Origin: Isochrysis galbana
Lineage: Eukaryota; Haptophyta; Isochrysidales; Isochrysidaceae
Direction: 5' to 3'
DNA: 64,000 nt
Assembly (NCBI GenBank): GCA_018136815.1
Contig: CM030945.1
Location: 284,605 to 348,604, forward strand
Shown here: one piece after another, positions 21,971 to 33,100 of the stretch
Layout of the letters: every line of letters begins with the position of its first letter
How positions within the stretch are numbered: position 1 is the stretch's first letter
Translations under genes and position numbers: made by a program
The notes under the pieces: model-generated
The model's input: only the letters and a program-made list of their open reading frames with translations
Told to the model about the DNA's origin: nothing
Database searches by the model: none

Positions 21971-24900
21971 TCAGTCCAAGCACCATTGAAAGAGGAGTCG
22001 ACCGGCCGTGCTGTCGCCGATGGAAAACGTGGTGACTTGAGGAGTTCCACCACCATGAATCCAATCATGAGGCATCTCAGAACCGGGAGGCCACCTTTTA
22101 CTAGTTACCGGCAACGCTGAAGCTACGCGCCCACCTTGCCCTTGCTCCGCTCGTGTAGAGCAAGACGCGGCCTCTAACGCAAGCACCGTTCGCAAAGGTT
22201 TAGTCGGATGCTCGGAGCGAGAGCGCACAATTTCACGGGAATCCCCTACCCAATGTTGCTGAGCCCTCGATTCGGCCTCTAGCGCTAACGCCGTGGTCAA
22301 AGCTTCTACTACATCGAACAGCCCGGCAGCATTCGCGACGCTATTCGGTGGTCGACCATTCGCATCGCGCAATGATGGATTTGCGTGTGCATCCAGCAAC
22401 GAGCAAATCAACTTGAGGCTTGTCTCCGCAGAGGCGCAGCCAGTGACAACAGCATAGATCGCCAAGCTGATTGGTGGCGACCAACCACCATCGTCTAGCA
22501 ATGAAGGCGGAAAGCCAGAAGAACAGGAAGATTCAACTGTGACGATTGAGTTCATCGATGCAAGAGGATATGGCTCCACAGTTTTGTGACAAGCCACGCC
22601 ATCGGATTCCATAGAGTAATCGGCAACATTGGCAAGGCTTGCGCCCCAGCTTTTAATTTGCAACCCACCCCGCGATCGCACCTCACTGGAGGGTAATCTA
22701 GTGTTTCGTTCAAGCCTTGCCATCGATGGTCGCTTGCCGCACCCGTTTGGATTTGCTCGCGCCGCAAGGAGAAGCTCGACGGCCTTCGTATTTCCGTGCC
22801 GCGCTGCCCAACATAGTGGGGTCAAGCCCCAACGGTCGACGGCAACAACCGCGTTTCGGGTGCGTCGATTTGAGTCCAAGATGGTCCTCAGACAGTATGC
22901 TCCATTGGAATCGCCAAGATTTCCCCCGCTGACGGCATCATTGCGGTCCTCGTTTCTAGTGTGGCGTGCAGATTTGGCACCATTTGAGGCCGAAGATTTC
23001 GGAAGCCCCCATGCAATCAGCTCGGCTAGGACTTCGGGCGTCCCTGTCGCCGCGGCGTGAAAAAGCGCACACCACTTGTTGGCGTTCCTGGCGTGAACCT
23101 GTGCTTTAGCCCTGAGCAACATGCGAACCACAGGCAAGGAGCCCGCCACAGCTGCGGCGTGTAACGGAGCTCGATTTTGCAAGTCGGACAAGTTCGCCGA
23201 CGCATCCGCGGCAAGGAGTAGGGCCGTAGCCTCTGTGTGACCAGCCGCTGATGCGGCAAACAGAGGTGTGCAATGGGCAGGTCCACCGAGATCGTTGCGC
23301 GACACGACCCCATTAGGGGGAACACCAGCATTCAATAGAGCGGCCATGACATCCAACTCATTTTTCTCCGTGGCAATACCTAAAGCTACCGCCCCTGCGA
23401 GCGAGGCTTCCGATGCAACAGGTAGTGCTCGAGAATTTGTTGCCAACAATGGAGATTCGGACAGCCGGCGATTGAGGGCGCTCGATGCACTGTGGGGAAT
23501 GCATCCCGGGTCGCATGAACGATCGTCATGTGGGACATCCCGGGAATGATGGGGTAGTGCCCCACCAATGGATACGATTCTACGGACGGCGGAATCATGT
23601 CGAGTCACCAACTTAGTACGGTTGTACCTCTCCATCGGCGTTGTTCCTTCGAGCTGCCCCGAACTCAGGTGCAACAAGTCATCGCCAACGGCAGACGGTG
23701 GCGCTGCTGACGCCCACTCGAGCCATGCGGAATACCCACGAACCGTGGGACGGCGATATACGCCACACAAGCGCGTCGCAAAACGCTGATTTCCTAGTTC
23801 AAACGCATCACCGCCACCTGTCAAGCAAGAGGGCAACATGGCGCGAATCTCACATTCCTTGCACATCCACATGGACCGATCGCGCACGAGGCCAATCCTC
23901 GGTGAGCACCATCCACGCGAGCAAGTACAGCCAACATGCATCCACCACGCCGACTTTCGATGCATTCCCCTCGAGCGGCAGCGCCCATTGCAAACGTACA
24001 CCAACTCCTACCTGCCAAATCGGGTGCAAGCCGTCGAAGCATCCGCACAGCCGCCGTAGATGTACCGCCAAGGGCGAAAAAGTTGCTTGAGGGCCCCACT
24101 GACAGTGGCGGCAAACCCAGCTCTGCCTCCCACGCAGCCGCTACAAGACGTTCCGTCTGCGTGGCTAGCCCACGTCCTCCGACGCCAACACCAACCACTT
24201 TGGCATCGAGGGGCGGCGGGTCCGGAAGAGCGGAGCGCAGAAGCTTGCCACCGGGGGTGAGCGGCAATGAGTCGATCGCGACGACACGCGACGGGACAAT
24301 GGCGTCTGGCAGGCGTGCCCGCATGTGCAATGAGACTGCCATGGCCCCGCCGTGCGCAAAGGAGTCTGGGTTGAGGGGATGCAGAGGGAGGGGGAGGGTT
24401 CAATGGGAGCAGTCACGCGATGGGAGGCCGTGAGAGCCCGCGGAAGCGGTGTTCGCCGTCATCGTTGGAGGGGTCATGGGGTCTACAACAGCGATGCAGC
24501 AACAAGACAGGGATGTGGACGTTACCGCTAGAGATTTTGGGCACCGTGTATAGGAGAAGCTGATCCCCACGGACCGCCGCTGCGGCAGCGCGGACCAAGC
24601 AACACGTGAGCGCAATCGCCTCAATCTCACTCAACTCGAGACGCTGCCCGCGCAATTTCACCTGGTGGCAAAAGAGGGGGGATGGGCATAAGAAGCAAAA
24701 CTTGGAATTTATGGCGCGCATTCGGACTGATATGGACGGGGCGTGCCTGTGTGCAGAGGACACGCAGAGGGCAACAGCTATCGTGAAGTTCGAAGGCAAC
24801 ACGCTCCTGGGCATCCATGCGCCCTAGTAAAGTCAAGCCAGTTTCATCGCTCCATATCGCGAGGTCGCCCGTGCGAAACCAACGACGCTCCTTTGAGCTA

Positions 24901-26948
24901 TCAGGGGACGGGATTTCTTCCATCGCCTTCTGCCCACCGTCAGGGTCTTTTGACGACGAACAGTGCTCTCCCACTATACGAGTACCCCTACGGACCACGA
25001 GCAGCTGGTCGTCTTTCAGTGTAACAAAGCTGGCTTCGGTCAGATCGGGTCGTCGCCAATAATGAACACCATCGACTTGTACTCCACTCAATAGCACCTC
25101 GCCTATAAGCCCGCGCCCAGAAACCACGTGATACGCAGAGATTTTGTCGTCCGCACCACCGCCGTCATTTAGGCCAACGGAGTTGCCCTTGTTGGACTGG
25201 CCATCCACAAACGGAGCAAGCCCGAGAATCACGCCCTCCAAAGGCCAACCTGAACTAGAAATCCCAGTTATCTCAGCAGGACACCCGCCGGCGTAAGTCG
25301 TTACATCCCCGAGGTTGCTACCGCTAATGCATGTCTTCTCCAGGCTTGCTTGGTGGGCTCGGGGATCGCTACCGGGCGCATGGTTTTTGGACCTACAGGG
25401 TCGTCGCACGGGTGAAGAAGGCAACCTAGCTGACAATGTTTGGTAGACCGTCGCTTCCGTCACTCCATATGTATTGAACAATGAGACCCCAGCGGTCTTT
25501 GCTGGGAGAGCATTCTGGGATCGAGGTCTTTGCACTTGCACCTGGGCCCCAATGGGTTCAGGGCTGTCACGCTCCATCTCCTCGGCAGGAACAGTCGCGT
25601 TGCCCGCGCCCGGTTGCGCATCGTCATCAAGATAGTCGCTCGGAACGGTGGATAGTATGGCTGCCCACTTCTGTGCGAGCGCCATCGCCAGCTGCTCGCC
25701 ACCCAACGCCACAACGCGCAGGCTCGATAGACGCCACGCATTGAAACGAATATTGGCTCTTCCGCCTCGTGAGCGTCGGTGAGCGTCACCCACTTGACTA
25801 CGCTCAGCGCCTTTAGTACCATCACCATCTGTGAAGGCAGCCATCATGAGCGCAAACAATGTGGGCGTCGCACAGAGGTGAGTCGCCCTCGTGTGGTGGA
25901 CAACATCAAGAAGTGACGTCAGCAGCAGATGTCGGGGCACGACGCAAACCGTACCACCAGCCAGAAGGGTCGACCAGACATCGCCGACGCAAGGATCCCA
26001 AGTATGCGCTGAAAATGAGAAGGGATATGGGGTGGAGCCAATCAACAGGTGGCGTCGAACGCCCTGAAGATTCGAGCAGTCTACAGAAAAATTGGGAGTA
26101 TCCCCCCCTACACGCGCAATCCCTGAAGCGTCGACGCGTTGCCATGACTAGAAGCATTCTCGGATGGATTTAAGCAAAGGGCTCATCAACTCTTAGGTGA
26201 GGTGGGTAGGGCACGCACCTGAAGCGACTAGCACTCGAGAGTCGTGACTGATTTCCTGGGCGGCAATCTTTGCGCGACAGTAGGCATGGAGAGCGCTCAC
26301 GGGACAAGCGACGCCCTTGGGAGCACCAGTACTGCCGCTAGTGTAGATGATATGGTTCAAGGCACCTGATTCTATGAGATCACCCATTGCAGCAGATCGA
26401 GTACCTCGATCGCGGCGCGGCTCTTCGGCTTCGGTGGAAGTATCAGCTGAAATTTGTGACCCGATGCCCGGTGCGCATGTTGGGCTGGAGCAAGAACCAA
26501 TGTACGGCGGCGGTGGCTCCCGCCCCCCTGCCTCGCCCATGGCCTTGAGCTCGAGAAGAGTAAAGACACGGATGCCCAACTCGCTGAGCGCTCCGCTCTC
26601 TCTGCTGCAGATCGCGAGGGCGGGCTGAGCATCGTCGAGTATCGCTCGGATTCGAAGGGGAGGTGCAGCCGGATCGAGAGGGACCAGCACTGCCCCAGCG
26701 TACGCGAGCGCCACCAGCGCCAGAACGAGCTCGGTCCCCTCATCGCAAAGATCAGCGACCCGAGCTCCGCCGTGGGCTCCTGCTTGCCTCAGCCCTCTGC
26801 TGATGGCGGTGGCGGTGGCGTGGAGCTGGTGGTATGTGAGCTCGACCGGCTCACAGCCGGGAGAGCTCCAGCACACCGCGATCTCCTCGCCGTGCACGGA
26901 GAGGAGATGGTGGAGAGAGGCGGAGAGCGGCGAGGAGGGGGATCTCAT
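21971..26948 (-). CDS. Adenylation-carrier (NRPS-like A-T) protein fused to ankyrin repeats
   Basis: Five exons (26948-26219, 26080-24801, 24661-24526, 24335-24012, 23817-21971) sum to 4317 nt, giving 1438 aa with phases closing. An AMP-forming adenylation domain spans about 1-760: A3 IIYTSGSTGAPKG, A5 NTYGVTEATVYQ, A7 RTGDLA, A8 GRMDAQERVKLRGQRLELSE, A10 PLTPGGKLLR with the catalytic Lys. A carrier domain follows (FFALGGTSTAAV, with the phosphopantetheine Ser in GGTS at about residue 806) and finishes as RLCGVYRRPTVRGYSAWLEW. From about 970 there are several ankyrin repeats (TPLFAASAAGHTEATALLLA, APLHAAAVAGSLPVVRMLL, TPLCWAARHGNTKAVELLLA). No condensation, reductase or thioesterase domain is seen. 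It resembles the A-T arrangement of AASDH-type proteins, but with ankyrin in place of a beta-propeller. Substrate unknown. Confidence 0.9.
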
Positions 26949-27045
26949 CGCGGGGGGGGGGCGGGAAAAGAAAAGGGGGAGCGGGGGGAAGGTCGTGTTC
27001 CGACGAAAGTGGATGGGCAGACGGGCGCGTGATAATGTCAGAGTT
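26949..27045. other. 5' flank of the A-T-ankyrin gene
   Basis: G-rich stretch immediately upstream of the start; no motif recognised. Confidence 0.3.
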
Positions 27046-27200
27046 TTATTATTGTTGTGCTAGTATAACCTTAGTGCTGTGGGACCGTAGCCCTTCGTTC
27101 GACGGCAACGGAGCCCCTCCCCCGCGATGGGGGTGTGCGCGGTGGGCGCATGGCTCGTCCGGTGGATGTCGCTAGGAATGCTATCTAACAAGATGTTCTA
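27045..27200 (+). mobile_element. Inverted-repeat family A, single arm
   Basis: tattgttgtgctagtataac ... gacggcaacggagcccctcc ... ggcgcatggctcgtccggtg matches the arms at 11.08, 39.38 and 41.8 kb. No opposite arm is found nearby, so it is a solo end. Confidence 0.7.
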
Positions 27201-28190
27201 TGACGCTATAAGTTCTTACGTGGAACGTGGTACCCTCGCCCCTCGCCGAGAGCCGAGAGGCAAGAGGCAAGAGGCAAGAGGCGAGAGGTCACCGCAATCT
27301 CCATGACCATGACACATGGCACCAGCGCGGGCGTCGACGCTCAAGGGTGCAACACAACATCGAATTGACTCGACGAATTCGATGAAAATCTTTCCTTCGA
27401 ATTTGTGGCTGCCGAGTGCGCCACACATTCCCACAACTGGCAACTGGCAACTGGTGGACCTGGGCAATATGCAATATGGTCAGTCTACACAAATTCTTCA
27501 GCGATGGCCAGTGCCATATCCGCAAGCATTCACCAGTTCAAGGGTCAAGGGTGGGAAGGACACTTTACCACATCGAATCACTCCAGGCACCCCTTAGCTC
27601 TTACTTACCTCTGGCGCTGTGGGGGTCGTGGGTCGTGCGACGAAAGCAACGGCAACGGCCATCCGTTCTGTACCATGGACCATGGCGCCGGGCAGGACGA
27701 TGGACGATCCTCGACGAATCCCCCCGGGCGCCATCACGCGGAAAGCGGAAAGGTCATCCCGCATCCCGGGCCGCCATAGTCTCCAGGGCGGTCAAACACG
27801 ATTTTAACTTCTAAGGCTAAGGGTGATAAAATGAAAAGGGCAGCCCGGTCACTCACTATGGACTATGGGCTATGGGGGGGCGGAGGAGGGGGGGGCGGGG
27901 AGGCGGAGGGAGGGGGGAGATTCCGGAGGGAGGGAGAGAGGAGATACCGGAGGGAAGGAGACCCCTCCTTCCGGTACCAAATGAAAGCAAGCCGCCTCCC
28001 CGAAAGAAATAACCTTATTATTGGCCCCGGGGCCGGGGCGCCACCGCCACCGCCAGTTTTGTATTGTTAGAGTAGAGCCTCAACGCGTGTGCGGAGGGCG
28101 GAGGGGCGGGGCGAGGGGGGGGTAAAACCCACCCACCATTTCCTCGGCAAATTTTCGTGGTGGCGGGTAAGCCACCCAGGAGCCAGGAGT
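27201..28190. other. Intergenic without supported gene
   Basis: 27240-27290 holds short GAGAGGCAAGAGGCAA tandem units and 27870-27970 is G/GA-rich. ORFs (for example 27405-27779) show no family features. Confidence 0.4.
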
Positions 28191-28216
28191 TTTCTTAGGC
28201 TTCGGAGAACGGTCAA

Positions 28217-28964
28217 TAAACCTTTTAATAGTCTCACCGCACACGCGGCCGTGGACCCTCTACTTTCTACTCACGTAGGAAACTTTCTACACCCCCACTT
28301 CCCCGTCCCTTCTCCCCCCGCCATAAGGCGACTCCCCCCGTGCACTACTAGGGGGATAGGGGTGAAGGGCTTAGATATGGTCCGGTGGCCCGCGCCCCCC
28401 CCCGGTGATCATTCCCCCCCTTCCTCCTGTGTCTCCGAGTGGGCGGCGGTCTCAGCCCCGACTTATCCTGTAAACAGGTGCGGGACTTACCTATTTTTCG
28501 GTGAGCGGAGCTCTCGCTCCGCCCACCCCCTTCTCCGCGCTCTCTCTCCCCTCTCCTGCGGCACGCGCGATGGCGCGCCTGCGGCAGGCCTGCAGCTGCC
28601 CCTGGCGACCCCTGGAGGCTCCTGGAGGCCAGCTCTGGGGGCAGAGGAGGCTGGGACTGGGCCCTGGCCTCCCCTGCCTCTCCCTCGCTGGCGCTCCTGA
28701 GCCTCTGGGGCCCCCAATCTGCACCTGTCTGCCTGTCGACCAGGGGGGGAGGGGGGGTTGGAGCAATGGGCTGGTCACGAGGGGCCAGGATGGGCGAATG
28801 GGGCGAGCCTGTGGGGAAGAGAGTGGGTCAGTAGGGCAGTGGCCTCCTGGCAAGCCATCAGGCGTGCCAGGAGGATGGGTGGTTCCTCCCCCATGGCAGG
28901 GGAGGAGTGGAGAGAGGGGGGGGCTCGTGCCCCCCCATGGGTCAACCAAGTATAAACTTAGTTG
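28217..28964 (-). mobile_element. SINE-like retroelement, intact copy with 15-bp target-site duplication
   Basis: Flanked by a direct repeat TCGGAGAACGGTCAA at 28202-28216 and 28965-28979. Read on the minus strand, it begins CAACTAAGTTTATACTTGG and ends GAGACTATTAAAAGGTTTA. These termini resemble those of the LINE at 61106-63467 (5' CAACTAACTTTATAGTTGG; 3' GAGACTATTAAGAAGTTTT). It has no long ORF of its own, so mobilisation by the LINE machinery is the likely explanation. Confidence 0.8.
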
Positions 28965-29024
28965 TCGGAGAACGGTCAAAAAATGCACCCCCCCCCCCCC
29001 CCACATGTTAGTAGTTATACATCC

Positions 29025-29145
29025 ACGGGGGGAGTCGCCTGATGGCGGGGGGGGAAGGGCTGGGGGAGTTGGGGTATAGAAAGTATACTACGTGTAGGTA
29101 GCGGTTCCATGCGCCGCGAGTGCGGTAAGAATATTTTGAGGTTTT
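29025..29145 (-). repeat. Retroelement 3'-tail block, inverted relative to 51.55 kb
   Basis: The reverse complement matches 51545-51720 (aaaaaaacttttaatattct, ccgcactcgc, actacctactacacgta, ccgccatcaggcg). Confidence 0.6.
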
Positions 29146-29827
29146 TTTGTAGTTATACATCACTGTTTGACCGCCCTAAGGTTGTGGGTGTGGTGGTTTA
29201 TATAGGGCGAATCCGGTGCTAATGTTCTCGTCATTGTTATACTTGTGACTCGGATACCCAAAAGCCTGCCCCGATCCCGCGATCCAAACCGGGCCCATGG
29301 TAGTGCACCTGGGCCGCACCCCGGATACCAAAGACCAAAGAAAATGGAATGAAGGAGGGCGAAGGGGAAGAAGTGGTGTGAAGGGAAATTAAAGGGCAGT
29401 GTCGGCGGAAGGGTAGCGAATATTTGGCGTCTAGTAGGTGTGTAGCCCAGAACCTTCAGACGTTTTTTTTTAATACTCGTGACTCGGGTACGAAAGTGTG
29501 AGGCCCCAGCCCACCGTAGGCTTCCCTCAAGGGCGCAAAATGCCTTTGAGTTATCCACACTCATAGACACCGCAATCAAGGCGTCAAATCAAACCGTCAA
29601 ACCTGATCGTCCGAGTAAGTGAAGTACAATATCTCTGTCTTATTTCAATGAGGTGTGCACCCGCTCGGATCTCAAACAGGAAAATTTGCCGTATGCCTTG
29701 CATGGCATACGCCAATGAAATTCTTCGCCTCTCCTAGTATTGGGGTTCATAGCGCATGCTTCCCTTCTTTCCCCGCTATGAATGACGCACCACGATTGCG
29801 GCTTGGGCTCGAGCACCAAGGCAAAGT

Positions 29828-32800
29828 TCAGTCGTCCAACGAAAGGTGCAGCTCGTCTTGCGCATGAAGCGCTGCGCCCATTTGGGCGTCTGTGATCGAA
29901 TGGCCACGAGCGGTGGCGACGAGAACCTGCTAGCAAAAGAGTGCACGGTGGCGTCTCGGTAGCTGGGGATTGATGTGTGTGTGTGTGTGTGTGTTTGGGG
30001 GGGGGGGGGGGCGGAGAAAGATTCTAATGCACTGGCACCAACCCCTAAGTGTGCGTCCCATATGCACACCTCGTTGATGTAGCACCCAACTTTGTACATC
30101 CTATCATGAGAAGGCCCCGACTCTTCCATGAGTTCAAATTTTTTTTTCATCTCGATCCCCGTCTCCGCAGCAAATTCATTTAGGCAGTGCTGGAGCCGAG
30201 CCTTGGGATCCACCCAGCGGCGCTCCTCAACGGTTGACTGTGTGGGTGGGTGGGGGGAAGATAGAGAAGCATGAGCAATGTGCTGTCGGGGCGAAGTTGC
30301 TACGGGCGAGTACACACAAGTGGGCCTCGCCGGACAATTCGCTCCGTAATGGCGGCCGCGCTCCGGCAATGCGCAGTGTTACTTCTGCTCCACATGCTTC
30401 ACCTGGGTGATCGGGAAGAGAACAATTGAGAGGAAGGCCTTCACGGTTGCAATACCAAGATGTCTCCTATCGAGAAAGATCGCACCGAGGATGGCCTCAA
30501 AGCAATCAGCAAGCATCTTGTCTCTGGCTCGGCCAGGCTCACCAAATTGATCGTGCGAGTATCGAGCGATGTGGTGTAGACCGACCCTATTCCAATAACG
30601 GGGTGCTCGTGTGAGTGACGGGGAAGCTAGCTTGGGCTATCCTGATGGGCCGTAACGCTGTGGTGCGAGCTCAGTCATGAAAAGGATAGATTGTGCGCAA
30701 GATGCAAGATTTGCTGACGTCGTTCGACAACGCGTGCTCGGCCATGTACGTATGCGTGCATACAGCATTAGGCTGTGATGGACGGGATGCAGCGCCGCAC
30801 TTTGCTGCCGCTTCGGAGATCACGGCATTATTGACGATGGCGGTTCGAAGGAGCTGCATGGGTTGCTCGCTGCCTTCTGGGTACGAATGCAAGATCTACC
30901 AGCGCAAGGCGCGCGGCTTCGTTACGCATCTATCCGCACGCTTCCATGAGGGGAGATCTTAGACTAGAAATGCAACAGGCTCGACGAGGGCACTCACATG
31001 GTCAATGGTCGCCAGGTTCAAAAGCGCGTCCCCTAGCCACTCGAGCCTCTGGTTGTGGAGTCGTGGGTCGAGCCCACCAGCCAACTTTGTGGCGGCCTCA
31101 GACCCGGGATTCAAGCGTGCAGAGGGAGCCCAGCCAGTACCGAGCATGGGTACAACGATCGTGTGAAAAAACGACGGATGGGTCATTGCCTGCGTAGATA
31201 AAACTTCGTGTCAGCCATCGTAAAAAAGGACGCGCTTGTCAGACAAGAGCAGACTAAACCGGCTCCACTGAGGTGGCGCAAACGCACGTATTCAACCACA
31301 ACCGATGACGCCCATACGGATCGGGCCATATTGGCCTACCTGACGTAAAAGACCAAAAGCTTCGAATCGAATTCCAGTCGCCTCTTGGAACTCCAGGAGC
31401 TTACGGTCGTGCTCGCTCTCGTCGGGATTAGCAGGAGCGGAGTCGGGAGGGGGAGTGCGCTCCCTTGCGGCAGCGAGCCAAGCGCGGCGAAGCGGAAGGT
31501 CCTCCGCCAAAGGAAACAATAGTTGGGCAAAAAGTATGCGACATGCGTCAAACCCCTGATATCAGTCCGAAGGGAAGCAAAGATTGTGCGCGATGAGCAA
31601 TCCCAGCGAGCAGGGGCAACGAAGTAGCAACACGCATCTCGCGACTCCAGAGGTCAACCAGAGACCATCCTTCCGATGGTGCTCGTGCCTCACTTGGTCG
31701 AGATAGATGGCCCCAAATAGGCTCCGTAATGCATCCAAAGCTAGTTTCGAGATCTCGGCCGGATGGTCGCGGAACACGGCGCCGTTCCCATTCCGTTCGC
31801 CCACAAGAAGGAGATGTGGTAGACCAAGCTACATAGACAAAGAGGAACGCAGCGAGGCGGCTTCAGGTGGGGGTTGTGGATATCAGCAGTCCGGGCGGCA
31901 ACGTGGCTCGGTGGAGAGGTAGACCGCGAGCTGTATTGGCGTGCGGCAACAGGCACCTGAAAGGCATAGATGCCGAGCATCTTGTTCTGCATCACGCCGG
32001 TCCTTGCATCAGATAACACGCCTTCGTCGGCCCATGGAAAGGCGGCAAAGACATGATGGGCTGAAAGTGCGCCAAGTACGCCGTCGCCCAAGAGGCTCAA
32101 CCTGATGGAGGTCGAGGCGTGCAAGTAGTACTACCACAAACACAAGCAATGGGAAGTGCTCATCCAGCACCGGCTGAGCTCTCCAATATTGCCGTCCTCG
32201 GTGCGACTCACCTATGATGATGCGGTTCTATAGAGGTGACGAGAGGGAAATCCGGGGACGCTCCTCGCTCGCGCTCGATACGATTGACCACGCGTCGGCA
32301 GCCGACCATGTGGAGCAAACGGCGGAGTGGCTTGGTTTCGTGCGTTGACGGAAAGCCTACGCGAGAGGCGATGGCCGCCGCCGAAGCGGAGCACGGATCG
32401 AGGCGTTCCAACTAACAGGTAGCAGATTGAAGTCAGCGATCAGCATCGGTGAATCAAGGTCCGCCTCCTCGAAAGGAGTGGTTGGACAATGGCGAATTGC
32501 GGATAAGGCTGTGCACCTCAATGTACGAAGGTTCGACGAACACCCGGCGCAATTGCGAGATATCAGCGAAGCGGACGCCGATCGTCTTTTGCAGGCGCTC
32601 TGCCCGTGCGAACCAGTGTACATGCCGCTGAATGAGGGAAGAGAAGAGAAGAGATATCTACAAGAGAATAATAGGAGGAAGCAATAAGGACCAATCACGC
32701 CCCGTCTCCGTGGGTCGAGGGCTTGGTCGAGTGTTCGACCGTTAAAGCTTGAGAAGTGAGCCGTGGGGTCGCAAGGATGTTGAGCGAGCACCATGCCTCG

Positions 32801-33000
32801 TGTGAGTCAACTCGCAGGAAAGAAGGAATGTATTTTCTCAGACAACGCAAGGCAGCTCACCTGCGCAACATCTGCCTTGATGGGCCACATCCTTGCTCTT
32901 CGCGAGGAGAAGAGAAGGCGGAGTGCAGGTGCATCGCAAACCTCCTCATCGCTTCCAGGGTCGGCACTCACTGGGTTTACGTCGCTGACATTGTAACCTG
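29828..33000 (-). CDS. Drosha-type ribonuclease III (3' part; 5' end in assembly gap)
   Basis: Eleven exons: (33000)-32861, 32627-32517, 32411-32212, 32101-31957, 31828-31694, 31555-31340, 31189-30998, 30895-30801, 30586-30403, 30237-30070, 29926-29828. The last ten sum to 515 codons with phases closing. Order: RNase IIIa (TIGVRFADISQLRRVFVEPS; insertion with LLHMVGCRRVVNRIER; RLSLLGDGVLGALSAHHVF; LDALRSLFGAIYLD), linker LFAQLLFPLAEDLPLRRAWL, RNase IIIb (LLEFQEATGIRFEAF; AMTHPSFF; NQRLEWLGDALL; RTAIVNNAVISEAAAK; ADCFEAILGAIFLD), dsRBD (WVDPKARLQHC; MEESGPSHDRMYKV; ITDAQMGAALHAQDEL). The IIIa insertion, the inter-domain linker and the AQMGAA ending follow Drosha rather than Dicer; PAZ and helicase are not seen in the visible part. 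Predicted nuclear pri-miRNA-type processing nuclease. RNase IIIa has lost two of four metal-binding acids (see findings). Confidence 0.88.
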
Positions 33001-33100
33001 NNNNNNNNNNNNNNNNNNNNNNNNNNNNNNNNNNNNNNNNNNNNNNNNNNNNNNNNNNNNNNNNNNNNNNNNNNNNNNNNNNNNNNNNNNNNNNNNNNNN
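33001..33100. other. Assembly gap (100 N)
   Basis: Exactly 100 N, the usual placeholder for a gap of unknown size. Two genes run into it: Drosha from the left (minus strand) and PPIP5K from the right (plus strand). Confidence 1.

Noticed and set aside
27405..27814. ORFs of 124-132 aa on the plus strand
   Set aside because: No domain, no splice context, overlapping frames of similar length; chance ORFs in high-GC DNA.
29828..33000. Dicer instead of Drosha
   Set aside because: No PAZ or helicase in the visible part, and the RNase IIIa insertion, the linker and the dsRBD ending follow Drosha. The 5' end is still missing, so this is kept as a test rather than closed.
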